DNA from: Sphaerisporangium perillae
GTDB lineage: Bacteria > Actinomycetota > Actinomycetes > Streptosporangiales > Streptosporangiaceae
Direction of reading: 5' to 3'
Assembly: GCF_023276435.1 (NCBI RefSeq)
Contig: NZ_JALLPO010000011.1
Span: 62,001-126,000, forward strand
Length of the DNA: 64,000 nt
In this document: positions 44,230-55,479 of the stretch, in pieces
Layout of the letters: each line of letters begins with the position of its first letter
How positions within the stretch are numbered: the stretch's first letter is position 1
Translations under genes and position numbers: made by a program
Notes under the pieces: generated by a model
Database searches by the model: none
What the model was told of the DNA's origin: nothing
Seen by the model: only the letters and a program-made list of their open reading frames with translations

Positions 44230-44680
44230 GTCGTCGTGGTCCTTTCGGCCGCCGGTCGCGATGCGACCGGGCGCTGAGCGGTTGAAAGAGGTCCGGCCGG
44301 GTCCTCACGGGGAGATACGCGGCCGTGGCGCTTTCGGATTGGCCGATCGGGAAAATCATTTGGCGGCGCCCATCGATACGGCCGCCTGGAATAGGACGAA
44401 CGGCGCGAGAAACTCACCCAGCGCGCGATGAGTCGCTTAACGGGACGTTTAGCCTTCATAGGGATACGGAACCCGCGGCGATCGCACTCTCGATCGCCCC
44501 AAAACCGATAAATCCTCATAAATGGGATATCCGTGCAGACCGAGGGGAGGCTGGGACCTAGAAGCGATCAGCCGGTAACGCTTCGCCGCTGAACATCCGT
44601 GGAGATCGGCCCAGGGTCCCATCGGCCAGGATGGGCTTCGGTGCCGGAGAGATCCGCGCCGGCCGGACCAGGTGGCCGGA
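44230..44680. other. 451-base divergent-looking gap without a recognised gene
   Basis: Upstream region of the DUF4331 gene and downstream region of the ABC exporter, both on the minus strand. No frame is convincing on either strand. GC falls around 44450-44530, which probably holds the DUF4331 promoter. I could not place a clear -35/-10 pair or a riboswitch. Confidence 0.4.
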
Positions 44681-46579
44681 TCAGCCGGGGAGGGCTTCGG
44701 CGTTCGCGAGGAACTGGGTGGTGGCCAGTTCCCGGTAGAGACCGTCCTCGGCGAGGAGCTCACGGTGGGTGCCCGAGGCCCGCACCCGGCCGCCCTCCAG
44801 CACGACGATCCTGTCCGCGCTGGTGACCGTGGACAGGCGATGCGCGATGACGAGCACCGTCGTCGTGCCGGCCACCTCGCTGATCACCTCGCGCAGCCGC
44901 ATCTCGTTCACGGCGTCCAGCTGCGAGGTCGCCTCGTCCAGCAGGAGCAGCCGCGGCCGGCGCAGCAGCGCCCGGGCGATGGCGACGCGCTGCCGCTCGC
45001 CTCCCGACAGCATCTGGCCCCGGTGGCCGACCGCCGTCTCGAGCCCTTCCGGGAGCCGGCGCACGAGTTCCTCCAGCCGCGTACGGCCGAGCACCTCGGC
45101 GACCTCCTCGTCGGTCGCGTCCGGCGCGGCGAACACGAGGTTCTGCCGGAGGGTCCCGGAGAGCACCGGAGCGTCCTGCTCGACGTAGCCGAGGGACGAG
45201 CGCCAGGCGGCCAGCGGCAGGTCGCGGATGTCCACGCCGTCGGCCGCGAGGATGCCGGAGGAGGGCTCGTAGAAGCGCTCCAGCAAGGCGAAGATCGTCG
45301 ACTTGCCCGCTCCCGAGGGCCCGACGAGGGCGGTCATGCCGCCTGCGGGGATCTCGAAGGAGACGTCTCGCAGGGCCGGCGGGCGGTCGTCCCGGTAGCG
45401 GAACCCCACCCCGGTGAGCGTCACACCTGCGGGCCCGGTCGCCGTGACGCCCGCCGGGCCCATGGCCGGCACACCTGCGGGACCGGTGGCCGTCGCGCCT
45501 CCGGGAACCGTGGTCGTCGCGGTGGCCGGGTTCGGGACCGGGGCGATGCCGGTCGCCGCGGCCGGACCGTGGGACGTGGCCGGGGGCTGGGCCGATGTGA
45601 TCGGCTCGGCGGGCAGGTCCTCGATCTCGCGCAGCCGGGGGATGACCGCGAGCCCGGCCTGCAGCTGCACGGCCGCCTGGACGAGCTGCGCGATCGGCGC
45701 CATCAGGTAGAACAGGTACAGCAGGAAGGCGATGAGCGAGGACACCTCGAGCGTGCCGCTGGACACCCGCACGCCCCCCACGCCCAGCACCGCGAGAAAC
45801 GCCAGCTGGACGGCGAGCCAGGTCGAGGTGCCGGCCGTCGCGCTCCAGCCCGCCGCGCTGAGCCCTCGCCGCCAGGCCGTACGGGCCGCGTTCTCCACCG
45901 CGGCGGTCTCCCGCTCCTCGGCGCCGGACGCCTTCACGGTGCGGAACGCCTGCAGCGAGCGGTCGAGAGTCGCGCCGACCTCACCGAGGGCGGCCTGCGC
46001 GGCGTTCGTGGCCTTGCGGATGCGCGGGAGCACGAACAGATTGATCATTCCGATGGCGATCAGCACCGCCAGCGTGACCAGGAGCAGGACGGGGTCCATG
46101 GCGGCCATCAGCGCCACGCACCCCGTGAGCGTGAACACCGCCGTGATGCCGCTGGTGATGCCGGTCGTGCAGACGGCGCGCAGCAGCGTGGTGTCGGCCG
46201 TCACCCGTGACTGCAGGTCGCCCGGCTCCAGCCGGTCCACGTCGGGTACCCGGAGCCGCAGCATCCGCCGGACGAGCCGGAGCCGCGCGCTGAGCACGAC
46301 GCTCTCCGCCGTGCGTTCGAGCACGTAACCGCCGAGCGCCGAGATGACGGCCCCCACCATGACCAGGGCGCTGAGTCCCAGTACGGGTCCGGCCAGCGAC
46401 ACGTCCTGCCCGAAGGCGTCGATGACGCTCTTGGCCACGAGTGGGGTGGCCAGCCCGGCGAGGCTGCCGACCAGGCCGAGGGCGCCGCCCAGCACCAGCG
46501 TCCACCTGTAGGGCCGGACATGTGTGAGGAGCAGCCGCCAGGAGCCGGCGGGCGGGGAGTTCGGGGGCTTCACGGTCAA
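44681..46579 (-). CDS. ABC exporter, fused membrane and ATPase domains
   Basis: 632 residues. Six TM helices at about 25-330 (first VLGGALGLVGSLAGLATPLVA) and an ATPase with Walker A GPSGAGKST, Q-loop GYVEQDAPVL, signature MLSGGERQR, Walker B LLLLDEATSQLD and H-loop IAHRLST. Between the domains an unusual 60-residue Pro/Ala/Thr linker has three copies of a TGPAGV-type unit (DNA about 45414-45500). Half-transporter, likely a homodimer exporting lipid or drug. Start is uncertain (TTG 46579 or GTG 46573). Divergent from an RpiR regulator. Confidence 0.92.
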   Translation of the reverse strand: MTVKPPNSPPAGSWRLLLTHVRPYRWTLVLGGALGLVGSLAGLATPLVAKSVIDAFGQDVSLAGPVLGLSALVMVGAVISALGGYVLERTAESVVLSARLRLVRRMLRLRVPDVDRLEPGDLQSRVTADTTLLRAVCTTGITSGITAVFTLTGCVALMAAMDPVLLLVTLAVLIAIGMINLFVLPRIRKATNAAQAALGEVGATLDRSLQAFRTVKASGAEERETAAVENAARTAWRRGLSAAGWSATAGTSTWLAVQLAFLAVLGVGGVRVSSGTLEVSSLIAFLLYLFYLMAPIAQLVQAAVQLQAGLAVIPRLREIEDLPAEPITSAQPPATSHGPAAATGIAPVPNPATATTTVPGGATATGPAGVPAMGPAGVTATGPAGVTLTGVGFRYRDDRPPALRDVSFEIPAGGMTALVGPSGAGKSTIFALLERFYEPSSGILAADGVDIRDLPLAAWRSSLGYVEQDAPVLSGTLRQNLVFAAPDATDEEVAEVLGRTRLEELVRRLPEGLETAVGHRGQMLSGGERQRVAIARALLRRPRLLLLDEATSQLDAVNEMRLREVISEVAGTTTVLVIAHRLSTVTSADRIVVLEGGRVRASGTHRELLAEDGLYRELATTQFLANAEALPG

Positions 46580-46739
46580 TGCAACGTAAAACGCGTAGTG
46601 TCGCGTTCCCTGATCCGGGTTGCGGAGTGGCCGTCATTGGTGAATGGCCGTGCGCCGCCGCGCGTACCGGCCATGACCTGCGCCGGTGCCGGTCCCGGCC
46701 TGCCGGCGCGCACGTGGCGGGTATGTTCGTGTTCTCCTG

Positions 46740-46757
46740 GTGAATGCGGCCATTCAC
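46740..46757. promoter_or_regulatory. Inverted repeat GTGAATG-cggc-CATTCAC
   Basis: Perfect 7-bp arms in the 308-base gap between the divergent ABC exporter and RpiR regulator; a further GTGAATGGCC half-site lies near 46640. The rest of the gap holds no gene. RpiR-type regulators bind such inverted repeats, so this may control both genes. Confidence 0.45.
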
Positions 46758-46887
46758 CATCGGCAGAAGTTCCCCCGGCCGGAAAGCGTCCCTGCCGGAG
46801 GGGGCGGAAGGCCGGGTGGGATGAGGACGGCGGTCGCCGGCGTTGTCGATCGCGCGGGGTGGGTGCCCCCGGGGCCTGGAGGTGGAA

Positions 46888-47775
46888 GTGACGGACGGGG
46901 TCGAACGGCTGATCGAGGGCAGGCGCCTTTCTCCGGTGCAACAGCGCATCGCGCACTACCTGAGCGAGAACCTTCCTGACGCGATCTTCCTGTCGAGCGT
47001 CGAGCTGGCCGAGCGGGCGGGCGTGAGCCAGCCGTCGGTGACCCGGTTCGCGATGGCCCTCGGCTTCGCCGGCTATCCCGAGTTCCGCCACGCGCTTCGT
47101 CCCCTGGTGGTGGGCGGCGAGGGGGCAGCCGATCCCTTACGGTCGCGGCCGGACGGTGGATCCGGCGGAGTGCACTCCCTGCTGGAGATGATCGACCGCG
47201 AGATCCGCAACCTCACGGCCGTCCGCGAGCGCCTCGCCGGCGGGGCGCCGCCGTTCGGGCCGGCCGGCGGGCTGCCCGGGCGCATCCAGGGTCTCGGGAC
47301 GGCGCTCGCGGCCTGCGAACCGCTGCCCGTGCTCGGGTTGAGGGTGTCCTCCGGGCTGGTCATGACCTTCGCGTACTACGCGCGGCGCATCCATCCCGAC
47401 GTGCGTCCGCTGGTTCACGGCGGCTCGGAGCTGACCGATGGCCTGCACGCCGCGCGCCGGGCGGGGTCGGAATGGCTGCTGGCCGTCGTGCTGCCCCGCT
47501 ACCCGGCCGAGGCGGTGCACGCGCTGGAGTACGCAGCCAAGCTCGGCCTGCGCACGGCGGTCATCACCGACCGGGCCGAGGTTCCCTTCCCCGCGGACGT
47601 GGTGCTGCCCGCGCCGGTGGGGGAGAGGCCCGTGTGCGACTCGCACGCGGCGCCGCTGACCATCGCGATGCTGCTGCTGGAGGCGATGGCCGAGGCGGCG
47701 CCGCTGCGCACCCGCGCCCGGCTGGAGGAGCATGAGCGGATGACCGGCCAGACGGGGGTGTTCCTGCAGCCGTGA
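46888..47775 (+). CDS. RpiR/MurR-family transcriptional regulator (HTH plus SIS)
   Basis: 295 residues. N-terminal HTH_6 (LSPVQQRIAHYLSENLPDAI, ELAERAGVSQPSVTRFAMAL, GFAGYPEFRHALRPL) and a C-terminal SIS sugar-phosphate domain at about 120-280 (LGLRVSSGLVMTFAYYARRI, LLAVVLPRYPAEAVHALEYA, LRTAVITD). Ligand is probably a phosphosugar or related acid. GTG 46888 chosen because GGAGG is ten bases upstream. Divergent from the ABC exporter. Confidence 0.93.
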   Translation: MTDGVERLIEGRRLSPVQQRIAHYLSENLPDAIFLSSVELAERAGVSQPSVTRFAMALGFAGYPEFRHALRPLVVGGEGAADPLRSRPDGGSGGVHSLLEMIDREIRNLTAVRERLAGGAPPFGPAGGLPGRIQGLGTALAACEPLPVLGLRVSSGLVMTFAYYARRIHPDVRPLVHGGSELTDGLHAARRAGSEWLLAVVLPRYPAEAVHALEYAAKLGLRTAVITDRAEVPFPADVVLPAPVGERPVCDSHAAPLTIAMLLLEAMAEAAPLRTRARLEEHERMTGQTGVFLQP

Positions 47776-47842
47776 CCGGCCGCGGAGCGGGCGCCCGCGC
47801 GGATCACGGCCGTACGCCACCGCCGCCCCTAGAGTGATCCGC

Positions 47843-48538
47843 ATGAGTGAACGACCTCTCGCGCTGATCACCGGAGGTTCCCGTGGAGTGGGCGCGGCGA
47901 TCGCCCGGGCCCTCGCGCCGGAGTACGACCTGCTCCTCGGCGGACGCGACGGAGTCGCGCTGAGTGCGGTCTGCGACGAACTGGGCGCCCGGCCCTGGCC
48001 GGTGGAGCTGACCGACGAACGGGCGGTCGCGGAGGCCACGGCCGGCATCGACCGCCTGGACCTGCTCGTCCACAGTGCGGGCGTGGCAAGACTCGGCATG
48101 ATCGCCGACCTGCCGGTGGAGGCCTGGCGCGAGTCGTTCGAGGTCAACGTGATGGCCGTGGCGGGTCTCACGCGGCTGCTGCTGCCGGCGCTGCGGGCGG
48201 TCCGGGGCCAGGTCGTGCTGATCAACTCCGGTTCGGGGCAGCGGGCCGACCCCAACTGGGCCGCCTACGCAGCGAGCAAGTTCGCGCTCCGCGCCTTCGC
48301 CGACGCCCTGCGGCAGGAGGAGGAGTCCCGAGGCCTGCGCGTCACCACGGTGTATCCCGGACGGGTCGGCACCGACATGCAGCGCGTGGTGCGCGAGGCG
48401 GAGGGCGGCCCGTACGAGGCCGCCAAGTACCTGCGTCCCGAGTCGGTCGCGCGGGCCGTCGTCGCGGCGGTGACGGCGACCGATGACGCCCACGTCACCG
48501 AGATCACGATCAGGCCCTCGGCGCGTCCGGTCACCTGA
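47843..48538 (+). CDS. Short-chain dehydrogenase/reductase, possibly leaderless
   Basis: 231 residues. TGGSRGVGAAIARAL cofactor loop, LLVHSAGVARLG, catalytic SGSGQRADPNWAAYAASKFALR (split S, Y and K), YPGRVGTDM. SDR of unknown substrate. ATG 47843 has no ribosome binding site, but TAGAGT at 47829-47834 lies eight bases upstream, the spacing of leaderless actinobacterial transcripts. Confidence 0.92.
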   Translation: MSERPLALITGGSRGVGAAIARALAPEYDLLLGGRDGVALSAVCDELGARPWPVELTDERAVAEATAGIDRLDLLVHSAGVARLGMIADLPVEAWRESFEVNVMAVAGLTRLLLPALRAVRGQVVLINSGSGQRADPNWAAYAASKFALRAFADALRQEEESRGLRVTTVYPGRVGTDMQRVVREAEGGPYEAAKYLRPESVARAVVAAVTATDDAHVTEITIRPSARPVT

Positions 48539-48629
48539 GGGCGGACGAATTACTTCACATACTCACATCAGGGCGAATTGATTCACATATAAGGACATAC
48601 GTTGGCTTTTTCCCGGAGAGATTGGGGGA

Positions 48630-49979
48630 GTGTCCGACCTGTCGTACTGGTGCGAGCTGGCCTGGTTGCATCCCGGTGAGGCGGTCAAGGGTGTGCTCGT
48701 CCGGGTGCAGGGCGGCCGCTTCGCCGAGGTCGAGCGCGGTGTCGCCTCCCCCCCGCACGGGGCGGTGCGCCTCAGCGGCCTGACGATGCCCGGCCTGGCC
48801 AACGCGCACTCCCACGCCTTCCACCGCGCCCTGCGCGGGCAGGCGCAGGGCGGTACGGAGGGCTTCCAGTCGTGGCGCGAGCGCATGTACCAGGTGGCCG
48901 CGATGCTCGACCCGGACAGCTACCTCGCCCTGGCCAGGGCGACTTTCGCCGAGATGGCGCTGGCCGGCATCACCTGCGTCGGGGAGTTCCACTACCTGCA
49001 CCACGGCGAGGGCGGCCGTCCGTACGCCGACCCCAACGCGATGGGCCACGCGCTGATCCAGGCGGCCAGGGACGCCGGCCTGCGGATCACCCTGCTGGAC
49101 GCCTGCTACCTCACCGGAGGCATCGGCACCGCTCCGGCCGGGACGCAACTGCGCTTCGGCGACGGGGACGCCCACCAGTGGGCCGCGCGCGTGGACGACC
49201 TGGCGAGTGAGTACGCCGGGGCCGAGGACGTGGTGATCGGTGGCGCCGTGCACTCGGTGCGCACCTGCCCGCCCGAGCAGATGCCCGTGGTGGCCGAGTA
49301 CACCCACCGCAGGGCGGCCCCGCTGCACACGCAGGTCTCCGAGCGGCGCACGGAGAACATCCACTGCGTCGAGACCTACTGCGCGACCCCGGTCCAGGTG
49401 CTGTACGAGCACAACATCCTCGGCCCGCGCACGACCGCCGTTCACGCGACCCACCTGTCCGACGTGGACGTGGCGCTGCTCGGCGGGTCCGCCACCCACG
49501 TGTGCGTGTGCCCCACCACCGAACGCGACCTGGCCGACGGCATCGGCCCAACCCGCAGGCTGTACGAGGCGGGATCCCCGGTCACGCTGGGCAGCGACAG
49601 CAACGCCATGATCGACCTGCTCGAGGAGGCCAGGACGGTCGAGCTGGACGAGCGTCTCACCACCGGGGAGCGGGGGACCTGGACGGCCGCCGACCTGCTG
49701 CGCGCGGCCACCATGGTGGGGCAGGCCTCGCTCGGCCACCCCGACGCGGGCTTCATCGTTCCCGGCGCCTGGGCCGACCTGGTGTCGGTGCGGCTCGACT
49801 CGGTGCGGACCGCCGGCGCGGGCAGCGGCTACCCGGGAGAGACCGTGGTGTTCGGCGCGTCGGCCTCCGACGTGCACTCGGTCGTCTCCGGCGGGCGGCG
49901 CGTGGTCGTCGAGGGCGGCCACGTTCTCGGGGACGTCGGCAGGATGCTGGCCGACGCCATCTCGGCGATTCGGGAGTGA
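48630..49979 (+). CDS. hutF: Formimidoylglutamate deiminase (HutF)
   Basis: 449 residues. Amidohydrolase fold: metal site in GLANAHSHAFHRALRG, then GEFHYLHHGEGG, LHTQVSE, HATHLSD and GSDSNAMIDLLEE, which match HutF, the enzyme converting N-formimidoyl-glutamate to N-formyl-glutamate plus ammonia in histidine catabolism. hutU, hutI, hutH and hutG are not in the window. GTG 48630. Its leader is AT-rich with TTCACATA repeated (about 48555 and 48583), possible operator. Confidence 0.93.
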   Translation: MSDLSYWCELAWLHPGEAVKGVLVRVQGGRFAEVERGVASPPHGAVRLSGLTMPGLANAHSHAFHRALRGQAQGGTEGFQSWRERMYQVAAMLDPDSYLALARATFAEMALAGITCVGEFHYLHHGEGGRPYADPNAMGHALIQAARDAGLRITLLDACYLTGGIGTAPAGTQLRFGDGDAHQWAARVDDLASEYAGAEDVVIGGAVHSVRTCPPEQMPVVAEYTHRRAAPLHTQVSERRTENIHCVETYCATPVQVLYEHNILGPRTTAVHATHLSDVDVALLGGSATHVCVCPTTERDLADGIGPTRRLYEAGSPVTLGSDSNAMIDLLEEARTVELDERLTTGERGTWTAADLLRAATMVGQASLGHPDAGFIVPGAWADLVSVRLDSVRTAGAGSGYPGETVVFGASASDVHSVVSGGRRVVVEGGHVLGDVGRMLADAISAIRE

Positions 49980-50255
49980 CCTTTCCGCCGGTCCGGGCGC
50001 CGATCACCTCATTCCATTTCCCGGGTGTTCAACGGCCTTTTCCTGGGGCATCCCTGAGCTCTTCAGGGGAGAACTCATACCTGAGGATGAGCCGGAAACC
50101 ATTCTCTGGTCGTATCTCTTTTGGGAATCTTTGCCTTGGACTGGACGTTGATCCGGGCAGAAGAGGGGGAGAGGACGCGACACCGGCATCGATGGCCGGC
50201 GGGACGGACTCACCCGCACAACAGGGCGGGCGCGGCGAGACGAGGTGCCATAGGA

Positions 50256-51197
50256 ATGGCAAGGCCGACGGGGAATCGGGCGCAGGATCAGCAGGGGGCC
50301 GAGAGAGATCTGCTCGGCACCTACCTGGCCGAGATCGGGCGGGTGCCGCTGCTCAGTGCGGACCAGGAGGTCGAGCTGGCCAAGCGCATAGAGGCGGGCC
50401 TGTTCGCCGAGCAGCTCCTGGACAGCGGGGTGCCGGAGCCGAAGGCCTCTGACGCCACCGACGAGGAGCTCGAACGGCTCGCGGTGTCGGGCCAGCGCGC
50501 CAAGGACGAGTTCATCCAGGCCAACCTGCGGTTGGTCGTGGCCGTCGCCAGGAAGTACTCCGGCAGGGGGATGCCGCTGATCGACCTGGTGCAGGAGGGC
50601 AACCTCGGCCTGGTGCGGGCCGTGGAGAAGTTCGACTACCGCCGGGGCTACAAGTTCTCCACCTACGCCACCTGGTGGATCCGCCAGTCGGTGGGCCGCG
50701 CCATCCACGAGCAGGCCAGGCCCGTGCGCCTGCCGACCCACGCGGGCGAGCAGATGACCCGCCTGATGCGGGTCCGCCGCGACATGATGGCCGAGATGGA
50801 CGCCGAGCCGACCGACGCCGACCTCGCCGAGGTCCTCGACCTGCCGATCGAGCGGGTGCGCGAGCTGCGCCGCTGGGCCTCCGACCCGGTGTCGCTGCAA
50901 CTCGGCGTGGGCGACGAGGACGAGACCGAGCTCGGCGACATGATCGCCGACGACACCTGGGCCGACCCCGAGCAGCAGGCCATGGACACCCTGGAGCGCG
51001 AGCGCCTCGAGGTCTGGCTGGACGGCCTGGAGGGCCGCACCCGCGAGATGTTGCGCTGGCGTTACGGCCTGGTCGACGGACGCGAGCACACCCTCACCGA
51101 GGTCGGCGAGCGGTACGGCATCGGCCGTGACCGGGCGCGCCGCATAGAACGCGACGCCCTCGCCCGCCTGCGGAAGCTCGCCCAGGCCGCGGCCTAG
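50256..51197 (+). CDS. Group 2 RNA polymerase sigma factor (sigma-70 family, HrdA/SigB-like)
   Basis: 313 residues, without the long N-terminus of a primary sigma. Region 1.2 (RDLLGTYLAEIGRVPLLSADQE), region 2 (AKDEFIQANLRLVVAVARKY, GLVRAVEKFDYRRGYKFSTYA, TWWIRQSVGRAI), region 3 and region 4 (LTEVGERYGIGRDRARRIER). It should direct RNAP to HrdB-like promoters under stress or developmental conditions. ATG 50256 after GAGGTG/AGGA. Upstream 276 bases contain a small CCCTGA/TCAGGG hairpin at 50052-50068 and no gene. Confidence 0.95.
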   Translation: MARPTGNRAQDQQGAERDLLGTYLAEIGRVPLLSADQEVELAKRIEAGLFAEQLLDSGVPEPKASDATDEELERLAVSGQRAKDEFIQANLRLVVAVARKYSGRGMPLIDLVQEGNLGLVRAVEKFDYRRGYKFSTYATWWIRQSVGRAIHEQARPVRLPTHAGEQMTRLMRVRRDMMAEMDAEPTDADLAEVLDLPIERVRELRRWASDPVSLQLGVGDEDETELGDMIADDTWADPEQQAMDTLERERLEVWLDGLEGRTREMLRWRYGLVDGREHTLTEVGERYGIGRDRARRIERDALARLRKLAQAAA

Positions 51198-51216
51198 CAG
51201 AGCGGTCCACCCATCA

Positions 51217-51240
51217 CGGCGCGTCCTTTGGGACGCGCCG
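51217..51240 (+). terminator. Terminator hairpin after the sigma factor gene
   Basis: CGGCGCGTCC (51217-51226) pairs perfectly with GGACGCGCCG (51231-51240) around a TTTG loop, 19 bases past the sigma stop. Strong 10-bp GC stem; T tract absent. Confidence 0.65.
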
Positions 51241-51290
51241 ATAACGTTTCACCGACCCTCCGAAACGTGGCCGAAACATCCCTGCCGCGA

Positions 51291-51308
51291 GTTTCACGTA
51301 CGTGAAAC
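51291..51308. promoter_or_regulatory. 18-bp perfect palindrome, candidate GlnR site before amtB
   Basis: GTTTCACGTACGTGAAAC is fully palindromic, 136 bases upstream of amtB. Within it TTCAC-N6-GAAAC fits the actinobacterial GlnR pattern gTnAC-N6-GaAAC on both strands. GlnR activates amtB-glnK-glnD in related organisms under nitrogen limitation. Confidence 0.65.
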
Positions 51309-51443
51309 ACGCCAGGTCCAGACCTGAAACGGCAGAAGAACACGCTTTCGCCCAACGTCAGTGCGCAGCCGGTCAATGAAGCCCTGGAGCGCCCACTGCG
51401 GGAGAAATCGGCCACACGCCATTTGTAAGGAGGGTCGCATCGA

Positions 51444-53089
<1,646 letters not shown>

Positions 53090-53093
53090 CCGG

Positions 53094-55460
53094 ATGATGA
53101 GAGGCGACGCTCGCTCATATGCCGCGGCCCGCAAGGAGCGGGCCGCGGACATCGACCGCTGGCTGGCCGACCTGTTCCGCACGGCGTGTCCACAGCCGTA
53201 CGGACGGGAAGGCCGGATCGGGCCCGGGGGGGCGAAGAGCGGGTTCGCGCCCGGAGAGGATCGCGGCGGCGCCGGCGCCTCCTTCGGGGGGCCCGGCGCA
53301 CCGCCGACGGGGGCCGGTGCGCTTCTGGCCGGGACCGGCATCGCGCTGGTCGCCGTCGGCAGCCTCGGACGAGGGGAACTGGCGCCGGGAAGCGATCTCG
53401 ACCTGGTCCTCCTCCACAACGGGCAGGACGACATCGGCCGCATCGCGGACCGCATCTGGTACCCCATCTGGGACTCCGGTCTGGGGCTCGACCACTCGGT
53501 CCGCACGGTCGAAGAGGCCACCAAGGTGGCACGTGAAGATCTCAAGGCGGTGCTCGGGCTCATCCAGGCCCGGCACATCACCGGGGACCCCGAGCTGACC
53601 AGGGCGGCCCGCGAGGCCGTGCTCGCCGAGTGGCGGGCGGACTCCCGGCGCAGGCTCGGCGAACTGCGCGAGGCGGCCGACAAGCGCGCGGAGTCCTCCG
53701 GCGAGCTGGCCTTCCTGCTCGAACCCGACCTCAGGGACTCCCGCGGCGGCCTGCGCGACGTGCAGGCCATGCAGGCCGTGGCCGCCGCCTGGGTCGCTTC
53801 CGCGCCCGGTCCGCGGGTGCGCGAGGCCTACGAGTTCCTGCTGGACGTCCGCCACGGGCTCCATCTGGTCACGGCGCGCGGCGCCGACCGCCTGGTGCTC
53901 CAGGAGCAGGACGCCGTGGCCGGGGCGCTCGGCCTGCTGGACGCCGAGGCCCTGATGCGCCGCCTGGCGGAGGCGGGACGGACGGTCTCCCACGCCTTCG
54001 ACGCGACGTGGCGCACCGTGGACCGCCTGCTGTCCGGGCCGGCTCCGCGCGGGCGGCGCCCGCTGGCCGACGGCGTGGTCGAGCACGGCGGCGAGGTCGT
54101 CCTCGCGCGCGGCATCAACCCCAAAGACGACCCGATCCTGGTGCTGCGGGCGGCGGCGGCCGCAGCCGAGGCGGGGCTCCCGATCGCTCCGGCCACGGTG
54201 TCGGTGCTCGCGGCCCAGTCGCCGGCGATGCCGGTTCCCTGGCCGGACGAGGCCCGCGACGCCCTCGTCGCGCTGCTCGGCGCCGGGCGCGCGGCCGTGC
54301 CGGTGTGGGAGGAGCTCGACCAGGCCGGCATCATCGTCAGGCTCATCCCCGACTGGGAGCGCGTGCGGCACCGCCCGCAGCGCAACCCCGTCCACCGTTT
54401 CACGGTCGACCGCCACCTCATCGAGACGGCGGCGGGCGCGGCGTCCTTCACCCGCGAGGTGTCCCGGCCCGACCTGCTGCTCATCTCCGCCCTGCTGCAC
54501 GACGTCGGCAAGGGCTGGCCGGGCGACCATTCGACGACCGGCGAGATCGTGGCCAGGGACATCGGTGCCCGCATGGGGCTGGTCCCGGCCGACGTGGAGA
54601 CGCTGGCCACCGTGGTCCGCCACCACCTGCTGCTCCCGGAGACCGCCACCCGCCGCGACCTGGACGACCCGGTCACCATCTCGCGGGTCGCCGACGCGGT
54701 CGGCTCCCGGGAGGTCCTGGAACTGCTGTCCGCGCTTGCCGTCGCCGACGGCAACGCCACCGGGCCGGCCGCCTGGAACTCCTGGAAGGCGTCCCTGGTC
54801 TCCGAGCTGGTCCGCAAGGTGCGGTCCGCCCTGTCGGGCAGCCCGCCGGCGCCGGCGCCCACGCTGTCCACCCAGCAGGCGTCCCTGGCCAGGCACGGCG
54901 GCGGCGCGATCCGCGTCAACGGCGGCGCGGTGACCGTGGTGGCGCCGGACCGGCCCGGCCTGCTCTGGCGGGCGGCCGGTGTGCTCGCGGCGCACCGCAT
55001 GGTGGTGCGCTCGGCCTCGGCCGCGTCCGCGTCCTCCACGGCGGTGATCGAGTTCTCGGTGATCCCCGAGTACGGCACGCCGCCCGACCCGGCGACCCTG
55101 GAGGCCGATCTGCGCCTGGTGCTCGCGGGCCGGCTGGACATCGAGCAGAGGCTCGCGCGGCGCACCCGATCGGTCCGCCCGGCGCGGGTGCCCGTCGCCC
55201 CGCCGAGGGTCAGCCTGGTCGACGACGCCTCCCAGACGGCGACCGTCGTCGAGGTCCGGGCGCATGATCGTCCAGGTCTTCTGTGGCGCATCGGCCGGGC
55301 CTTCGGCGAATGCAACCTTGACGTGCGGGCCGCGCGAGTGGAGACTCTCGGCGCGGAGGCGGTGGACGTCTTCTACGTGGTCGACAGATCTGGACAGCCC
55401 ATCACCGACGCTGCGCAGCGTGCGCAGGTACGGGAGCACGTGCTCGCGGCTCTGCGCTGA
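53094..55460 (+). CDS. glnD: [Protein-PII] uridylyl/adenylyltransferase with HD and ACT domains
   Basis: 788 residues. Nucleotidyltransferase with GSLGRGELAPGSDLDLVLL at about 88-106, PII-UTase-specific region, HD hydrolase ALLHDVGKGWPGDHS near 466-480, and two ACT domains at about 615 and 717 that sense glutamine. Actinobacterial members adenylylate PII. A Gly/Pro-rich insert (residues about 40-80) precedes the transferase. Five bases past glnK. Confidence 0.96.
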   Translation: MMRGDARSYAAARKERAADIDRWLADLFRTACPQPYGREGRIGPGGAKSGFAPGEDRGGAGASFGGPGAPPTGAGALLAGTGIALVAVGSLGRGELAPGSDLDLVLLHNGQDDIGRIADRIWYPIWDSGLGLDHSVRTVEEATKVAREDLKAVLGLIQARHITGDPELTRAAREAVLAEWRADSRRRLGELREAADKRAESSGELAFLLEPDLRDSRGGLRDVQAMQAVAAAWVASAPGPRVREAYEFLLDVRHGLHLVTARGADRLVLQEQDAVAGALGLLDAEALMRRLAEAGRTVSHAFDATWRTVDRLLSGPAPRGRRPLADGVVEHGGEVVLARGINPKDDPILVLRAAAAAAEAGLPIAPATVSVLAAQSPAMPVPWPDEARDALVALLGAGRAAVPVWEELDQAGIIVRLIPDWERVRHRPQRNPVHRFTVDRHLIETAAGAASFTREVSRPDLLLISALLHDVGKGWPGDHSTTGEIVARDIGARMGLVPADVETLATVVRHHLLLPETATRRDLDDPVTISRVADAVGSREVLELLSALAVADGNATGPAAWNSWKASLVSELVRKVRSALSGSPPAPAPTLSTQQASLARHGGGAIRVNGGAVTVVAPDRPGLLWRAAGVLAAHRMVVRSASAASASSTAVIEFSVIPEYGTPPDPATLEADLRLVLAGRLDIEQRLARRTRSVRPARVPVAPPRVSLVDDASQTATVVEVRAHDRPGLLWRIGRAFGECNLDVRAARVETLGAEAVDVFYVVDRSGQPITDAAQRAQVREHVLAALR

Positions 55461-55479
55461 CTTCGCAGGTCAGCAGAGC
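55449..55479 (+). terminator. Hairpin overlapping the glnD stop
   Basis: GCTCTGCGCTGAC (55449-55461) pairs with GTCAGCAGAGC (55469-55479) with one two-base bulge. The 145-base gap to the conservon then holds CATAA/TTATG (55498-55510) and a possible -10 TATGTA near 55567. Terminator assignment tentative. Confidence 0.4.

Noticed and set aside
44400-44560. Riboswitch or ECF-type promoter before the DUF4331 gene
   Set aside because: No conserved riboswitch core and no convincing GGAAC/CGTC pair at the right spacing.
50052-50068. CCCTGA/TCAGGG hairpin as the hutF terminator
   Set aside because: Only six base pairs and 70 bases past the stop; below what I would call a terminator.
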